This document shows positions 45,169-54,271 of a DNA stretch of 64,000 nt, in pieces (position 1 is the stretch's first letter; each line of letters begins with the position of its first letter). The notes beneath the pieces are model-generated. The model saw nothing but the letters and a program-made list of their open reading frames with translations, was not told where the DNA came from and did not search any database. Source of the stretch: Flavobacteriales bacterium (lineage in GTDB: Bacteria > Bacteroidota > Bacteroidia > Flavobacteriales_G > Salibacteraceae); NCBI GenBank assembly GCA_003499525.1, contig DNTB01000086.1, positions 1-64,000 on the forward strand. The letters are read 5' to 3'. The position numbers were made by a program, and so were the translations under genes.

Positions 45169-46398
45169 ATGAAGTCAATTAGCTTGACCGTAATAATGGC
45201 ATTTGTTTTCGTATGTGGATGGGCACAGGTAGATCATATTATCCAAATGAAGGAGGATGTGAAATATCTGGCATCTGATAAACTTGAAGGACGTGAAACT
45301 GGAACTAAGAGCGAAAAGAAAGCGGCAAAGTACATCTCGAAAAGAATGAAGAAACTGGGTATTATACCTGCCGGATTGGAGGGGAGTTACTATCAGGATT
45401 TCGAATTTAAACCCAAACCACACCCACATGCTGACTCGGCTGAAATGGCTGCGGTGGAACCCATTAGTGCCAGAAATGTGATAGGATATATCGATAACAA
45501 TCAAAGCAACCTCGTAGTTATCGGTGCGCACTATGATCACTTAGGATATGGAGCAGAAGGATCATTGTATAAGGGAGAACCTGCAATTCATAACGGCGCT
45601 GATGATAATGCCAGTGGAGTAGCATTGATGTTGGCGCTTGCAGGATATGCCCAGGATAATAAGGATGCTAACTACCTGTTCATTGCTTTTTCAGGAGAGG
45701 AAAAGGGCCTATGGGGTTCAAATTACTTTATGAAGAATCCAACCATCGATACCTCCGAAATTAGCTACATGCTCAATTTTGATATGGTGGGAAGGTTGAA
45801 TGAAGAGAAAAAGCTCGCCATCAATGGAGTCGGAACCTCGCCAGTTTTCATTAATGATTTACAGAATGCTAATTCAGACAGTACTTTCAAACTAATATTG
45901 AGCGAATCAGGTGTGGGCCCTTCAGATCATACCTCATTTTATCTTAGAGGATACCCCGCACTTCACTTTTTCACTGGACAACACCCGGATTATCATAGAC
46001 CTGCAGACGATTGGGAAAAACTCAATTATGAGGGGATGGATTTGCTTCGGGTTTATCTGGAGAAGTTAATGACTGAATTGAATAGTGAGCCAGATATTCC
46101 TTTTTCAAAAACCAAAGATGAGGAATCCAGAAAAGCACCTAAGTTCAGCGTAACCCTTGGGGTTGTACCCGATTATCTCTTTGACGGAGAGGGTATGCGC
46201 ATTGATGGGGTAAGTGATGGCAAACCAGCTCAGAAAGCAGGAATAAAAGCCGGCGACATTGTAATAAGACTTGGAGAAACGGAAGTGACAGGAATGAGAT
46301 CTTATATGACCGCTTTAGGAGCATTCAATAAAGGTGATCAAACTGAAGTGGAAATAATTCGCGATGAAGAGAAAATAGTCCTACCTCTTCAGTTTTAA
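45169..46398 (+). CDS. M28-family metallopeptidase with PDZ domain, secreted
   Basis: 409 residues from the ATG at 45169, which gives a clean signal peptide MKSISLTVIMAFVFVCGWAQ. Zinc ligands of the aminopeptidase fold are in HYDHLGYG, NGADDNASG and SGEEKGLWGS, then MLNFDMVGR and DHTSFYLRGYPALHFF. The last 100 residues form a PDZ domain (IDGVSDGKPAQKAGIKAGDI). It probably trims periplasmic or exported peptides. It overlaps the SMUG2 gene by 1 nt. Confidence 0.93.
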   Translation: MKSISLTVIMAFVFVCGWAQVDHIIQMKEDVKYLASDKLEGRETGTKSEKKAAKYISKRMKKLGIIPAGLEGSYYQDFEFKPKPHPHADSAEMAAVEPISARNVIGYIDNNQSNLVVIGAHYDHLGYGAEGSLYKGEPAIHNGADDNASGVALMLALAGYAQDNKDANYLFIAFSGEEKGLWGSNYFMKNPTIDTSEISYMLNFDMVGRLNEEKKLAINGVGTSPVFINDLQNANSDSTFKLILSESGVGPSDHTSFYLRGYPALHFFTGQHPDYHRPADDWEKLNYEGMDLLRVYLEKLMTELNSEPDIPFSKTKDEESRKAPKFSVTLGVVPDYLFDGEGMRIDGVSDGKPAQKAGIKAGDIVIRLGETEVTGMRSYMTALGAFNKGDQTEVEIIRDEEKIVLPLQF

Positions 46399-47069
46399 TG
46401 GATTTGGTATCAGACAGAATCCTGAGATTCTATAATTCTCTTGATATACCTAAGGGAATTCCTGATGATATTGAAGTTCTCAACCCTTTCAAAGAGTCTC
46501 GAGTTCAGAAGATTATAGAAGAATTTTATGCCAGGTTCTACAGTGATAGAAACAAAAGGGTCTTTCTAATTGGAATAAACCCGGGAAGGTTTGGCGCAGG
46601 AGTTACTGGCCTGCCATTTACCGACCCCATCCGGCTTCAATCTCTGTTGCCTAAATACCAAATCCCCGGGGGACGAGAGCTGTCCTCCGTTTTTATCTAT
46701 GAACTCATTGAGGCTTTTGGAGGAGTTGATCAATTTTATAGTACTTTTTATTTTACTTCAGTAAGCCCTCTCGGATTTACATCCAAAGGCAAAAACCTGA
46801 ACTACTATGATTCTCGCCCCTTGTTCGAGAGCATTAAGCCATGGATGATAGTTCAAATGGAAAAACAACTATATGGTTGGGGCGATAAATCCACAGCCGT
46901 GGTCATTGGAAAAGGAGACAACCTGAAACATTTTAAAGCGTTAAATGAGCAAAATCGATGGTTTGGTGAGGTAGTCTCTATTCCTCACCCTCGATGGGTC
47001 ATGCAATATCGACTAAAGAAAAAGGATCTTTACATTCATGAAATTGTAAAGATCCTCAGTTCATTATAA
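46398..47069 (+). CDS. SMUG2-type uracil-DNA glycosylase family protein
   Basis: 223 residues. NPGRFGAGVTGLPFTDP holds the N-P-G motif of the glycosylase pocket, FYFTSVSPLGFTSKGKNLNYYDS follows with the G-F and N-Y-Y signature, and PHPRWVMQYR gives the C-terminal H-P. This matches the DUF4918/SMUG2 family, thought to remove uracil or oxidised pyrimidines from DNA. Its start lies on the last base of the peptidase stop, so it is co-transcribed with it. Confidence 0.88.
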   Translation: MDLVSDRILRFYNSLDIPKGIPDDIEVLNPFKESRVQKIIEEFYARFYSDRNKRVFLIGINPGRFGAGVTGLPFTDPIRLQSLLPKYQIPGGRELSSVFIYELIEAFGGVDQFYSTFYFTSVSPLGFTSKGKNLNYYDSRPLFESIKPWMIVQMEKQLYGWGDKSTAVVIGKGDNLKHFKALNEQNRWFGEVVSIPHPRWVMQYRLKKKDLYIHEIVKILSSL

Positions 47070-47081
47070 TTCGTTCGAAGC

Positions 47082-47333
47082 CTAGTTTCGAATTGAAGCA
47101 AAAACCCGGGTTTCTTCTCTCAATTCGATGGAAAGTTCTTCATCTAACGATTTGGTTATATGATTGTACGTTTCAAAGTTGCCATTTCTTCGGGCACTCT
47201 CGCGTATCTCCACTAGCAACTTGACAGCTGCATTGAAAATGGGGTCAATTCCGATCTTATCTTTTCCCCGCTTTAAAGTGTCAATAAGGAAATCTGGAAC
47301 TGAAGAATCCAGCTCACTTTTGGATGAAGCCAT
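47082..47333 (-). CDS. Small helical protein coupled to folE
   Basis: 83 residues when started at the ATG at 47333 (MASSKSELDSS); longer starts at 47357 and 47375 lie inside folE and are less likely. It overlaps the end of folE by 20 nt. The protein is mostly helical and charged (PIFNAAVKLLVEIRESARRNG, NHITKSLDEELSIELREETRV), with no signal or membrane segment. I recognise no family. Convergent with the SMUG2 gene. Confidence 0.6.
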   Translation of the reverse strand: MASSKSELDSSVPDFLIDTLKRGKDKIGIDPIFNAAVKLLVEIRESARRNGNFETYNHITKSLDEELSIELREETRVFASIRN

Positions 47334-48015
47334 TGTCAATGTATCGAAGGAATTCATTTTTGGTTTCGGGCTCATTGAATTTCCCGCTCATCTGGACTGT
47401 AACTGTGGTGGAATGCTCATCATTGATACCCCGACTTGTTACACACAAATGTTGAGCTTCGATCACCACGGCAACATGTTCAGTTTTCAATGCTTTTTTC
47501 AGCTCTTCCATGATCTGAATCGTAAGCCTTTCCTGAACCTGCGGTCTTCTGGAATAGTAATCTACAATTCGATTGAGTTTGGATAGACCAATGACTTGCC
47601 CAGTGGAAATATAGGCTACATGAGCTTTTCCAATTATAGGTAAGAAATGATGCTCACAAGTAGAATTCACTCTTATGTTTTTCTCCACCAGCATTTTGTC
47701 ATAGTCGTACTTGTTTTCAAAAGTCGATACGCGCGGTTTGCTGTTTGGGTTAAGTCCGTAGAATATCTCTTTAACAAACATCTTAGCTACTCGATGAGGT
47801 GTTCCCTGCAGACTATCATCAGTCATATCGAGCCCTAGAATGTCCATTATTTTGGCGAAATGATATTCAATTTCCTTCTTTTTATCCTCGTCGCTCATGT
47901 CAAAAGCATCTCTTCTTAGGGGAGTGTCACTATTGGTCATAACGTGATTATCACCAATGTCTTCATGTTGGTTTAGTTTGGCTCCCAGTTCAGATATTAT
48001 TGAATCTGTTTTCAT
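47314..48015 (-). CDS. folE: GTP cyclohydrolase I
   Basis: First step of folate (tetrahydropterin) synthesis. 233 residues from the ATG at 48015; the extra 14 codons upstream are not conserved. FolE core: zinc ligands in NSTCEHHFLPIIGKAHVAYIS and AQHLCVTSRGI, catalytic SKLNRIVDYYSRRPQVQERLTIQI. The first 60 residues form a longer polar N-terminus than in E. coli. It is read together with the small helical protein downstream. The folP gene of the same pathway is 25 kb away. Confidence 0.95.
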   Translation of the reverse strand: MKTDSIISELGAKLNQHEDIGDNHVMTNSDTPLRRDAFDMSDEDKKKEIEYHFAKIMDILGLDMTDDSLQGTPHRVAKMFVKEIFYGLNPNSKPRVSTFENKYDYDKMLVEKNIRVNSTCEHHFLPIIGKAHVAYISTGQVIGLSKLNRIVDYYSRRPQVQERLTIQIMEELKKALKTEHVAVVIEAQHLCVTSRGINDEHSTTVTVQMSGKFNEPETKNEFLRYIDNGFIQK

Positions 48016-48177
48016 TTTTTTCTCTCTGTTGAATCCTTTGCGGAAACAAGACCGCAAAGATAGTTTAAGCTGTTAAACGCTTTCTCCACATAATTGTTTA
48101 ATCCTTTGGAATATTATCATAGACATTTGCGGACAATGTTTTTTTAACCAATGTTTCTATTTTATTAAATATCTTTT

Positions 48178-48185
48178 TACTTTTG
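48178..48185 (+). promoter_or_regulatory. Candidate promoter box of the small RNA
   Basis: TACTTTTG, a perfect TAnnTTTG box. The sequence around 19-21 nt upstream is T-rich (TGTTTC) without an exact TTG. A transcript would begin near 48192. Confidence 0.5.
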
Positions 48186-48191
48186 TATAGC

Positions 48192-48282
48192 GTGTTAATA
48201 TCTTAACGGATATCGTCTATCAAGGGGTTGAAAGACGTGGTTAGTAGGTTTAAAGGGAGAAGAAATTCTCCCTTTCTTTTTT
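48192..48282 (+). ncRNA. Candidate structured small RNA (about 90 nt)
   Basis: No protein-like ORF, but three consecutive hairpins: ATATC (48198-48202) with GATAT (48209-48213); CGTCT-A-TCAA (48214-48223) with TTGA-A-AGACG (48228-48237) around a GGGG loop, a 9-bp stem with one A/A mismatch; and a terminator with 10-bp stem and GAAA tetraloop (48252-48275) followed by CTTTTTTG. A Bacteroidota promoter box stands 7 nt before it. It lies between folE and ndk, on the opposite strand to both. I cannot match it to a known RNA family by eye. Confidence 0.55.
48252..48282 (+). terminator. Rho-independent terminator of the small RNA
   Basis: AAAGGGAGAA (48252-48261), GAAA tetraloop (48262-48265), TTCTCCCTTT (48266-48275), then CTTTTTT. 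Confidence 0.85.
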
Positions 48283-48614
48283 GTGTCCGCCATAATCCGA
48301 GGTCTTTCATGCTATTCTTTTAGAGTTTCCATCAGATAAAAGGTGTGTTTCGAGCAAATGAAAAAACATTTTCACCGCCGTACTTGTCAGATCTTTACCA
48401 GATTTCAGATATCGATCAATTGATTAATGTCCAATATTTTGAAACCTTGCTATTCCTGATCATCCAGAATTTTAATAGAAGACTCGAGTTTGTTCAAGAC
48501 CGTAGGTTAAAATGCTCTGCTACCATTGTGACCAGGAATTGAAGTTGACCACTTAGGACTCAATACAAGCGGTGTCAGAGCTTTTTGATTGAGCTCACCG
48601 GTATGATGTTAAAC
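48283..48614. other. 332-nt gap between the small RNA and ndk
   Basis: An open frame of 65 codons (48345-48542) is present, but its composition and lack of any family make coding unlikely. No convincing hairpin or tRNA was seen. Confidence 0.4.
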
Positions 48615-49034
48615 CTAAAACCTTTCCCTGAAGGAAAAGAAAAAATTCGCTTCAATATTGGCATTTTCATCACTATCCGATCCGTGTACAGCGTTTTCCG
48701 CTTTTGATTTTGCAAACTTCTTTCGAACAGTGCCCTCTTCGGCTTCCGCTGGGTCCGTAGCACCAATGAGTTTTCTGAAATCAGCGACGGCATTCTCTTT
48801 TTCAAGAATTGCAGCATAAATAGGACCTGAGCTCATATATGATACAAGATCCGAATAAAATGGACGCTCTTTATGCACCTCATAGAATGTTCCGGCTTGT
48901 TCCTGAGTTAAGAGAGTTTTCTTCAATGCGACAATTCTGAACCCCCCTTCAGTAATCATTTGAAGTATGTTCATTTCGTTTCCCTCTGCGACAGCTTCAG
49001 GTTTGATCATGGTAAAAGTCTTTGATCCAGCCAT
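48615..49034 (-). CDS. ndk: Nucleoside diphosphate kinase
   Basis: 139 residues from the ATG at 49034 (MAGSKTFTMIKPEAV). Balances NTP pools by phosphoryl transfer through a His. Motifs: TMIKPEAVAEGN, active-site His in AENAVHGSDSDENANIE, and the C-terminal EANFFFSFRERF. Divergent from the membrane MutS-like gene. Confidence 0.95.
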   Translation of the reverse strand: MAGSKTFTMIKPEAVAEGNEMNILQMITEGGFRIVALKKTLLTQEQAGTFYEVHKERPFYSDLVSYMSSGPIYAAILEKENAVADFRKLIGATDPAEAEEGTVRKKFAKSKAENAVHGSDSDENANIEANFFFSFRERF

Positions 49035-49157
49035 TTTTAATATGTTTAAATTTTGCTGCAATATTAAGAGAAGAGCTCATAGGACAAGAATTCAGGGTAT
49101 TTAATTTTACTGAATAGGAAAAGTCTAATTTGCGCCTTCAAATTCGATGGAACAGGA

Positions 49158-50942
49158 ATGAGTTTTATCTATAATTCACGAATTTCACAGTTCGAGTTTC
49201 AACTCAAGAAATATCGGAATGCAGCTCGTAATTTGTCCTGGTTAAGAGCATTAATTTTCGTACTCATTCTCGGTGGAATTTACAACTATTGGGGTCAATG
49301 GCTAACAATGTCTTTGGTTACCACCGTGGGAATAGGACTTTTTATCCGGCTAATTATTCTCAGCTTAAAAGCCAATAATGAGGTTAAGTACTATGAAAAA
49401 ATCATTGAACTCAACCAAAATGAGATTAAAGCCCTGGAGGGAAAATGGGAAAATCCTGAAAATGGCAAGAAGTGGGAAAATCACAAACATAGCTATAGCC
49501 GTGATTTGGATATATTCGGTGAAAGCAGTTTATATGCCAAATTGAACCGAACCGTAACAATTAATGGTAGTCAAAAGCTTGCTAAATGGCTTCAGAATTT
49601 AACCCTTAGTGCTGACGAGATACAAAGAAAACAGCAGGCCATTGAAGAGCTAAAAAAGGATTTGGATTGGCGACAGGATTTTCTTACGAAGGGAGCACTT
49701 AATCCATTATCAGAAAGGGATATTCAGAACATCAAAAACTGGAGAAAAACCGACATTCAGTTTGGTAAGTTTCATTCATTTCTGCTTTGGACCATTCCTC
49801 TTGTTTCTTTGGCAGTAGCAGTTTTTTGGGGTTTGGGCTACCTGAGTTTCTATCAGGGATTACTCTATTTCTTTCTTGTACCTCTTGGTTATACAGGTCT
49901 GAATATCAAAAAGTTAAACCAATATCATGAAAATATCACTACCGTTACGCATAATCTAAAGTCTCTTTCCGCACTATTAGAATGTATTGAAAACAAAGAG
50001 TTCAACTCGGATATTCTTGCCAGGTCTAAGGCAGAAATAGAAGCAAACCAGGGAAGAAAGGCCTCGCGAGCCGTTCGAATACTACAAAAACATTTAGGGC
50101 AGTTTGATCAGAGAATTAATCTTCTAGCCGGTTTAATCATGAATGCCCTTTTACTTTGGGATTATCATCATATAAGAATATTAGAAGACTGGAAGACCAA
50201 GCACAGCTCTGAACTGGACACCTGGATAGAGAATACAGGAACTCTTGACGCTTATTGCAGCTTTGCAAATCTTGCTATGAACAGAGGAGATTTTGTTTAC
50301 CCCGAATTTAGTGACGAACCTCTTTTCCTGAGTGTTGAGAATACTGCCCACCCGCTTATGCCGGGCAAAGATGCAGTGCGAAACTCTTTTGAGCAGAAGG
50401 GTTCAGGAGCGGTGAGTATTATTACTGGGGCAAATATGGCCGGGAAGAGTACTTTTTTAAGAACCATTGGGGTAAATCTTGTTCTTGCTATGAATGGCAG
50501 TGTAGTAAACTGCACTTCGATGTTGTTCAACCCTGCCGTGCTTTTTACCAGCATGTCAGTAAGTGATTCTCTTAAGGATAACGAATCCTATTTCTTCGCT
50601 GAGTTGAGCCGCTTGTCTCAATTGGACGAAATTCTGAATCAGGGAACACCGACCTACGCACTTCTCGATGAGATTTTAAAAGGGACGAACTCCAGAGACA
50701 AAGAAGAGGGATCTAAAGCATTTGTGCGAAAGTTAACCTCAAGAAAGGTATCTGCCATCGTGGCAACACATGATCTGGGACTTTGTGAACTTGAAAGTGA
50801 ATTCCCTGAACGTATACGAAACCAGAGTTTTGATGTGCTTATCGATCAGGATGAGTTGAGATTTGACTACACCTTAAAAGATGGTATTTGCACTCAGATG
50901 AATGCCACTTTCCTGCTTAGGAAAATGGGAATTGTGGAATAG
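49158..50942 (+). CDS. Membrane-anchored MutS-like ATPase
   Basis: 594 residues. It has the MutS domain V ATPase at the C-terminus: Walker A ANMAGKSTFLRT (near 427), Walker B YALLDEILKGTNSRDKEEG (near 500), and the ATHD motif (VATHDLGLCELE). Domains I and II for mismatch recognition are absent. Helices near 25-70 (LIFVLILGGIYNYWG, LVTTVGIGLFIRLIILSL) and near 215-265 are hydrophobic and look membrane-spanning. This MutS-related type is common in Bacteroidota; its task is unknown. It starts an operon with nrnA and two FKBPs. Confidence 0.85.
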   Translation: MSFIYNSRISQFEFQLKKYRNAARNLSWLRALIFVLILGGIYNYWGQWLTMSLVTTVGIGLFIRLIILSLKANNEVKYYEKIIELNQNEIKALEGKWENPENGKKWENHKHSYSRDLDIFGESSLYAKLNRTVTINGSQKLAKWLQNLTLSADEIQRKQQAIEELKKDLDWRQDFLTKGALNPLSERDIQNIKNWRKTDIQFGKFHSFLLWTIPLVSLAVAVFWGLGYLSFYQGLLYFFLVPLGYTGLNIKKLNQYHENITTVTHNLKSLSALLECIENKEFNSDILARSKAEIEANQGRKASRAVRILQKHLGQFDQRINLLAGLIMNALLLWDYHHIRILEDWKTKHSSELDTWIENTGTLDAYCSFANLAMNRGDFVYPEFSDEPLFLSVENTAHPLMPGKDAVRNSFEQKGSGAVSIITGANMAGKSTFLRTIGVNLVLAMNGSVVNCTSMLFNPAVLFTSMSVSDSLKDNESYFFAELSRLSQLDEILNQGTPTYALLDEILKGTNSRDKEEGSKAFVRKLTSRKVSAIVATHDLGLCELESEFPERIRNQSFDVLIDQDELRFDYTLKDGICTQMNATFLLRKMGIVE

Positions 50943-50952
50943 AAAAGACCAT

Positions 50953-51957
50953 ATGGAAAGAACTGAACTTGATAAATTATTCTCACTGATAAGTGAATAT
51001 CAGAAATTTGTGGTTATTCCTCATATTAATCCAGATGGAGATGCTATGGGATCGACATTGGCCATGAAGCAATATATAGAAGTAAAAGGTAAAACTGCGA
51101 CTGTGATTGCTCCGAACAAATTTCCAATGTTTTATTCATGGATGCCCGGAGCTAAAGATGTCGTTCTATTTGATGAAGACAAGAAAAGAGCTTCTTCTAT
51201 CCTGGATGATGCCGAGGTATTACTCTTTTTAGATTTTAATGATCTGTCAAGAGTGGAAGATTTGCAAAAAACCATAGCCGAGCTCCATTCAGCTCCAAAA
51301 ACCGTAATTATAGATCATCATCGAGACCCAAAAAGGATTACCGATGTTCTTATTTCTGAAGTGGGAAAGTCTTCCACCTCTGAAATGGTTTATGATATCA
51401 TTATGGCCAATGGTGATGGTGACACGATCAACTCAAATATAGCAGCTTGCATATACACAGGAATATTGACCGATACCGGAAGTTTCAGATTCAACTCAAC
51501 AACGTCATCTACTCATCGTGCTGTAGCTCATCTTATTGATTGCGGAATAGAACCCGATCTGATTTATGAACAGATTTTCGATAACAATAACCTCTCCCGA
51601 CTCCGGCTTACAGGTCATGCACTGGTAAATCGGCTCGTCATGGTAGGAGAGCGGGCAAGCTATATGGCCTTAAACCTTGAAGAACTCGAACGATTCGATT
51701 ACCGTAAAGGCGACACAGAAGGTTTGGTCAATTATGGTTTAGGAATTAAAGGCGTTGTACTCACACTGTTTATGAGGGAATCGAGAGAAGGGTATGTGAA
51801 AATCTCCCTGAGGTCCAAAGGAAATGTGGACGTGAATTCTATTGCTCGAAATCATTTTAACGGTGGGGGACATAAGAACGCCGCGGGTGGAAAATTTTAC
51901 GGTTCCATAGAAGAATCTATAGCAGTTTTTCAGAATGTAGTTAATGAGCTTTTATAG
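50953..51957 (+). CDS. DHH-family phosphoesterase (NrnA-like)
   Basis: 334 residues from the ATG at 50953, 10 nt after the MutS-like gene. Motifs of the DHH/DHHA1 group: HINPDGDAMGS, LFLDFND, IIDHHRDPK, TDTGSFRF and the C-terminal GGGHKNAAGG. NrnA relatives degrade nanoRNA and pAp; other members cut c-di-AMP fragments (pApA), which would connect it to CdaA at 21248, but substrate choice cannot be read from sequence. Overlaps the next gene by 14 nt. Confidence 0.92.
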   Translation: MERTELDKLFSLISEYQKFVVIPHINPDGDAMGSTLAMKQYIEVKGKTATVIAPNKFPMFYSWMPGAKDVVLFDEDKKRASSILDDAEVLLFLDFNDLSRVEDLQKTIAELHSAPKTVIIDHHRDPKRITDVLISEVGKSSTSEMVYDIIMANGDGDTINSNIAACIYTGILTDTGSFRFNSTTSSTHRAVAHLIDCGIEPDLIYEQIFDNNNLSRLRLTGHALVNRLVMVGERASYMALNLEELERFDYRKGDTEGLVNYGLGIKGVVLTLFMRESREGYVKISLRSKGNVDVNSIARNHFNGGGHKNAAGGKFYGSIEESIAVFQNVVNELL

Positions 51958-52474
51958 AATTATAGTGCTTCTTTCCGCATTGCTGTGGGCCCTGTTAAGT
52001 TCTTGTGAGCAAAGAAATAGTAGCGGAAATTCGGAACAACAGAATGATATAAACCTGGAGGAAACCGGTAAAAGAAAAGTTGAAATTGAAGAAATTCAGA
52101 TAAAGAAATACATCAAGCGCAGAGATTGGGATGTATTGGAAACGGGGACAGGCTTGAGAATACACTTCCTGAACGATACAGCTGCAGATACAAGGAAACC
52201 GGTAAAAGGAAATTGGGTCAAGGTTGCTCACAAGATGCAGCTGATTAACGGTCGGGTGGTCTATGAGGCAAGTGAGTCTGATCCGGCTGAATTTCGGGTC
52301 GACATGGATGAGGTTGAGAGTGGTATCCACGAAGGAATAAAGTATCTCAGTGTTGGCGATAGTGCGGTCTTCATTATACCTTCGGCTCTCGGGCACGGAG
52401 TCACAGGAAATCAAGATAGAATTCCGGGAGATGCCACTTTAATTGTGAACATTAAGTTATTATCCATAAGATGA
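51944..52474 (+). CDS. GldI-like FKBP-type peptidyl-prolyl isomerase lipoprotein
   Basis: 176 residues. Lipoprotein signal with lipobox LSSC (LLWALLSSCEQ). The C-terminal half is an FKBP domain of the GldI kind (GNWVKVAHKMQLINGRVVYEA, VESGIHEGIKYLSVGDSAVFIIP, DATLIVNIKLLSI). In Flavobacterium johnsoniae gldI lies downstream of a DHH phosphoesterase and is needed for gliding; the same neighbourhood here supports the name, but other Gld genes are not in the window. It overlaps nrnA by 14 nt and the next FKBP by 4 nt. Confidence 0.78.
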   Translation: MSFYRIIVLLSALLWALLSSCEQRNSSGNSEQQNDINLEETGKRKVEIEEIQIKKYIKRRDWDVLETGTGLRIHFLNDTAADTRKPVKGNWVKVAHKMQLINGRVVYEASESDPAEFRVDMDEVESGIHEGIKYLSVGDSAVFIIPSALGHGVTGNQDRIPGDATLIVNIKLLSIR

Positions 52475-53346
52475 GATTTTTTGGACTGGCAGTACTTCTT
52501 ATTCTAATTGGAGCTTGCAATCAAAAGCCAGAATTTGAAGGTTTTACAAAATCACAATCAGGACTTTACTACAAGCTCAATACTATTGGAGAACTCGACA
52601 AAGAAGTGGAAGAGGGTATGGCTGTGATGTTCGATGTCCGCATCAGTACACTTGAAGGAAATTTCTTGTATTCCAGTGCTCAGGATACAACCGTTGCTTC
52701 CATCATTTATTCCCGAAAAAAAGACGGTGCGCTTTTGCAGGCCATTGGAATGTTGCTGGAAGGAGACAGTGCGGAGTTCATTACACCAACCGAAAAAATT
52801 GCTGAATACTTTCCGATTGAAACCATGGACGAGCGTGTTCATATGAGTCTCAAAATCCGCAGAGTGCAGGATGCTGAAAGGTGGTACTTTGACCAAAAGT
52901 ATCCAGATCTATTGATGGACTATGAGCTTGCTGAGCAGGAACAATTGCAAAGAATGCTGCGCCAGGTGGAGCCAAGAAAAGTCAGAAAGCTTGGAGGAAT
53001 GTACTACATCATCAAGAAAAAAGGTAAGGGTTTAAGACCAGTTAAAGGGGATAGGGTGACCATCCATTATGAAGGGTTTTTATTGGATAGTACAAAGTTC
53101 GATTCAACTCGTGATGTAGAAACACCATTTTCGTATACCCTGGGGGAAAAGGAGCAGGTAATTCAAGGAGTGGATATCAGTGTCCGACAACTGGCACCGG
53201 GAGGTAAAGCACTGTTTATAATTCCGTCGCAACTGGCATTTTCTGAAACTGGATCTTCCACAGGAATTGTCCCGCCACACACTACCGTGATGTATGAGAT
53301 TGAGCTACTAGAGGTAGTCCCTGGTGATGCAGAAAAATCTCTGTAG
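52471..53346 (+). CDS. Two-domain FKBP-type isomerase lipoprotein
   Basis: 291 residues, signal MRFFGLAVLLILIGACN with lipobox IGAC. An N-terminal FKBP-like half (KLNTIGELDKEVEEGMAVMF ...) lacks several pocket residues; the C-terminal half is intact (GDRVTIHYEGFLLDSTKFDST, VIQGVDISVRQLAPGGKALF, PPHTTVMYEIELLEV). Probably helps fold outer-membrane or secreted proteins. Coupled to the GldI-like gene by a 4-nt overlap and ends the operon. Confidence 0.9.
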   Translation: MRFFGLAVLLILIGACNQKPEFEGFTKSQSGLYYKLNTIGELDKEVEEGMAVMFDVRISTLEGNFLYSSAQDTTVASIIYSRKKDGALLQAIGMLLEGDSAEFITPTEKIAEYFPIETMDERVHMSLKIRRVQDAERWYFDQKYPDLLMDYELAEQEQLQRMLRQVEPRKVRKLGGMYYIIKKKGKGLRPVKGDRVTIHYEGFLLDSTKFDSTRDVETPFSYTLGEKEQVIQGVDISVRQLAPGGKALFIIPSQLAFSETGSSTGIVPPHTTVMYEIELLEVVPGDAEKSL

Positions 53347-53605
53347 AACTAGAAGGTACTCGTTTGAATTTTTCCTGGAGCTACAAGTGCTTCAGCTTTG
53401 TTTGTGTTGCATAAGTTTCTGGTCTTGAGCATATTATAGATCTGAATTCTTGGTTTTAAATACCTTTTATGGTGAGAACATTACTTAAGCTCGAGGATTT
53501 TTTTCTTTCTCAGGAGATACAAAAAACCTACTAATACGATGATCATGAGCAATAAAGATCTGTAACTTCTATTGGTTAAGAGTCAGTTCCCGTCCCAGAA
53601 AGACC

Positions 53606-54271
53606 TCAGTCGAGATAGGCTCGGATCCCCAGTTCGAAAAAATGCTTCATTTTTTGAGCTTCAAAAGGCAGATCAGCGGTGCTAATATTGGTAAAACCAT
53701 AAGAGAAGGCGTACCTTGGAGCGAGGAAAATCCCTTCGGTTAAAATGATTTCATAGCTGAAATTTGCGCTTAGCCCAAAGCTGAATTGCACAAGGTTTCC
53801 GTAAGATTCTACATGAACTAATTCAATGGTGGAGGTAGAATCAAGTACTTCAATGGTGCCCTCATATTTGTCGCTCTGAATGAATTCGAATGTGGTGCCT
53901 AAACCAATGTTTAGTTTTTTCTCCATCGCTTTAATATTTATAGGAAAGATTTCAGCTTCAAGGCTTTGCATGGATAATGTAATGTTGTGCTTTTTGTGGA
54001 TCTTATCTTCAGGTGTAAGAAACTTCCAATCTGAGGAAGATGCCGTGTACCGAAAGACAAACTGAACAGGGTTCTTTTGAATCATCACATCCTGAAAGCT
54101 TATGCCAAGGCTGAATCCGTTGCCATTTGAGGCATGAACCTCTGAAGATTCAGGTTTTTCAGAAATAACAAAAGAAGGAAAATGGTATCCACCGAATAGT
54201 TCAGCTTTTTGGCTGTAGAGGTTTAAAGAGGAAAGTAGGATTATTCCGAAAACTACGGCCTTGTGCTGCAT
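53606..54271 (-). CDS. Outer membrane beta-barrel-like protein
   Basis: 221 residues from the ATG at 54271, which gives a signal peptide MQHKAVVFGIILLSSLNLYSQ. The mature part has alternating strands typical of an OMP barrel (GYHFPSFVISE, VQFVFRYTASS, ITLSMQSLEAEIFPINIK, LVQFSFGLSANFSYEIIL) and ends FELGIRAYLD. Start at 54364 would need TTG and an unlikely N-terminus. Divergent from aat. Confidence 0.75.
   Translation of the reverse strand: MQHKAVVFGIILLSSLNLYSQKAELFGGYHFPSFVISEKPESSEVHASNGNGFSLGISFQDVMIQKNPVQFVFRYTASSSDWKFLTPEDKIHKKHNITLSMQSLEAEIFPINIKAMEKKLNIGLGTTFEFIQSDKYEGTIEVLDSTSTIELVHVESYGNLVQFSFGLSANFSYEIILTEGIFLAPRYAFSYGFTNISTADLPFEAQKMKHFFELGIRAYLD

Noticed and set aside
48345..48542. 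65-codon ORF between the small RNA and ndk
   Set aside because: No recognisable domain, no promoter box and no coding-like composition; the gap is kept as noncoding.
53481..53546. 21-residue membrane peptide ORF (MIIVLVGFLYLLRKKK and a short tail) on the minus strand
   Set aside because: Looks like a small membrane protein, but it is too short, has no promoter or family and could be a chance hydrophobic run.
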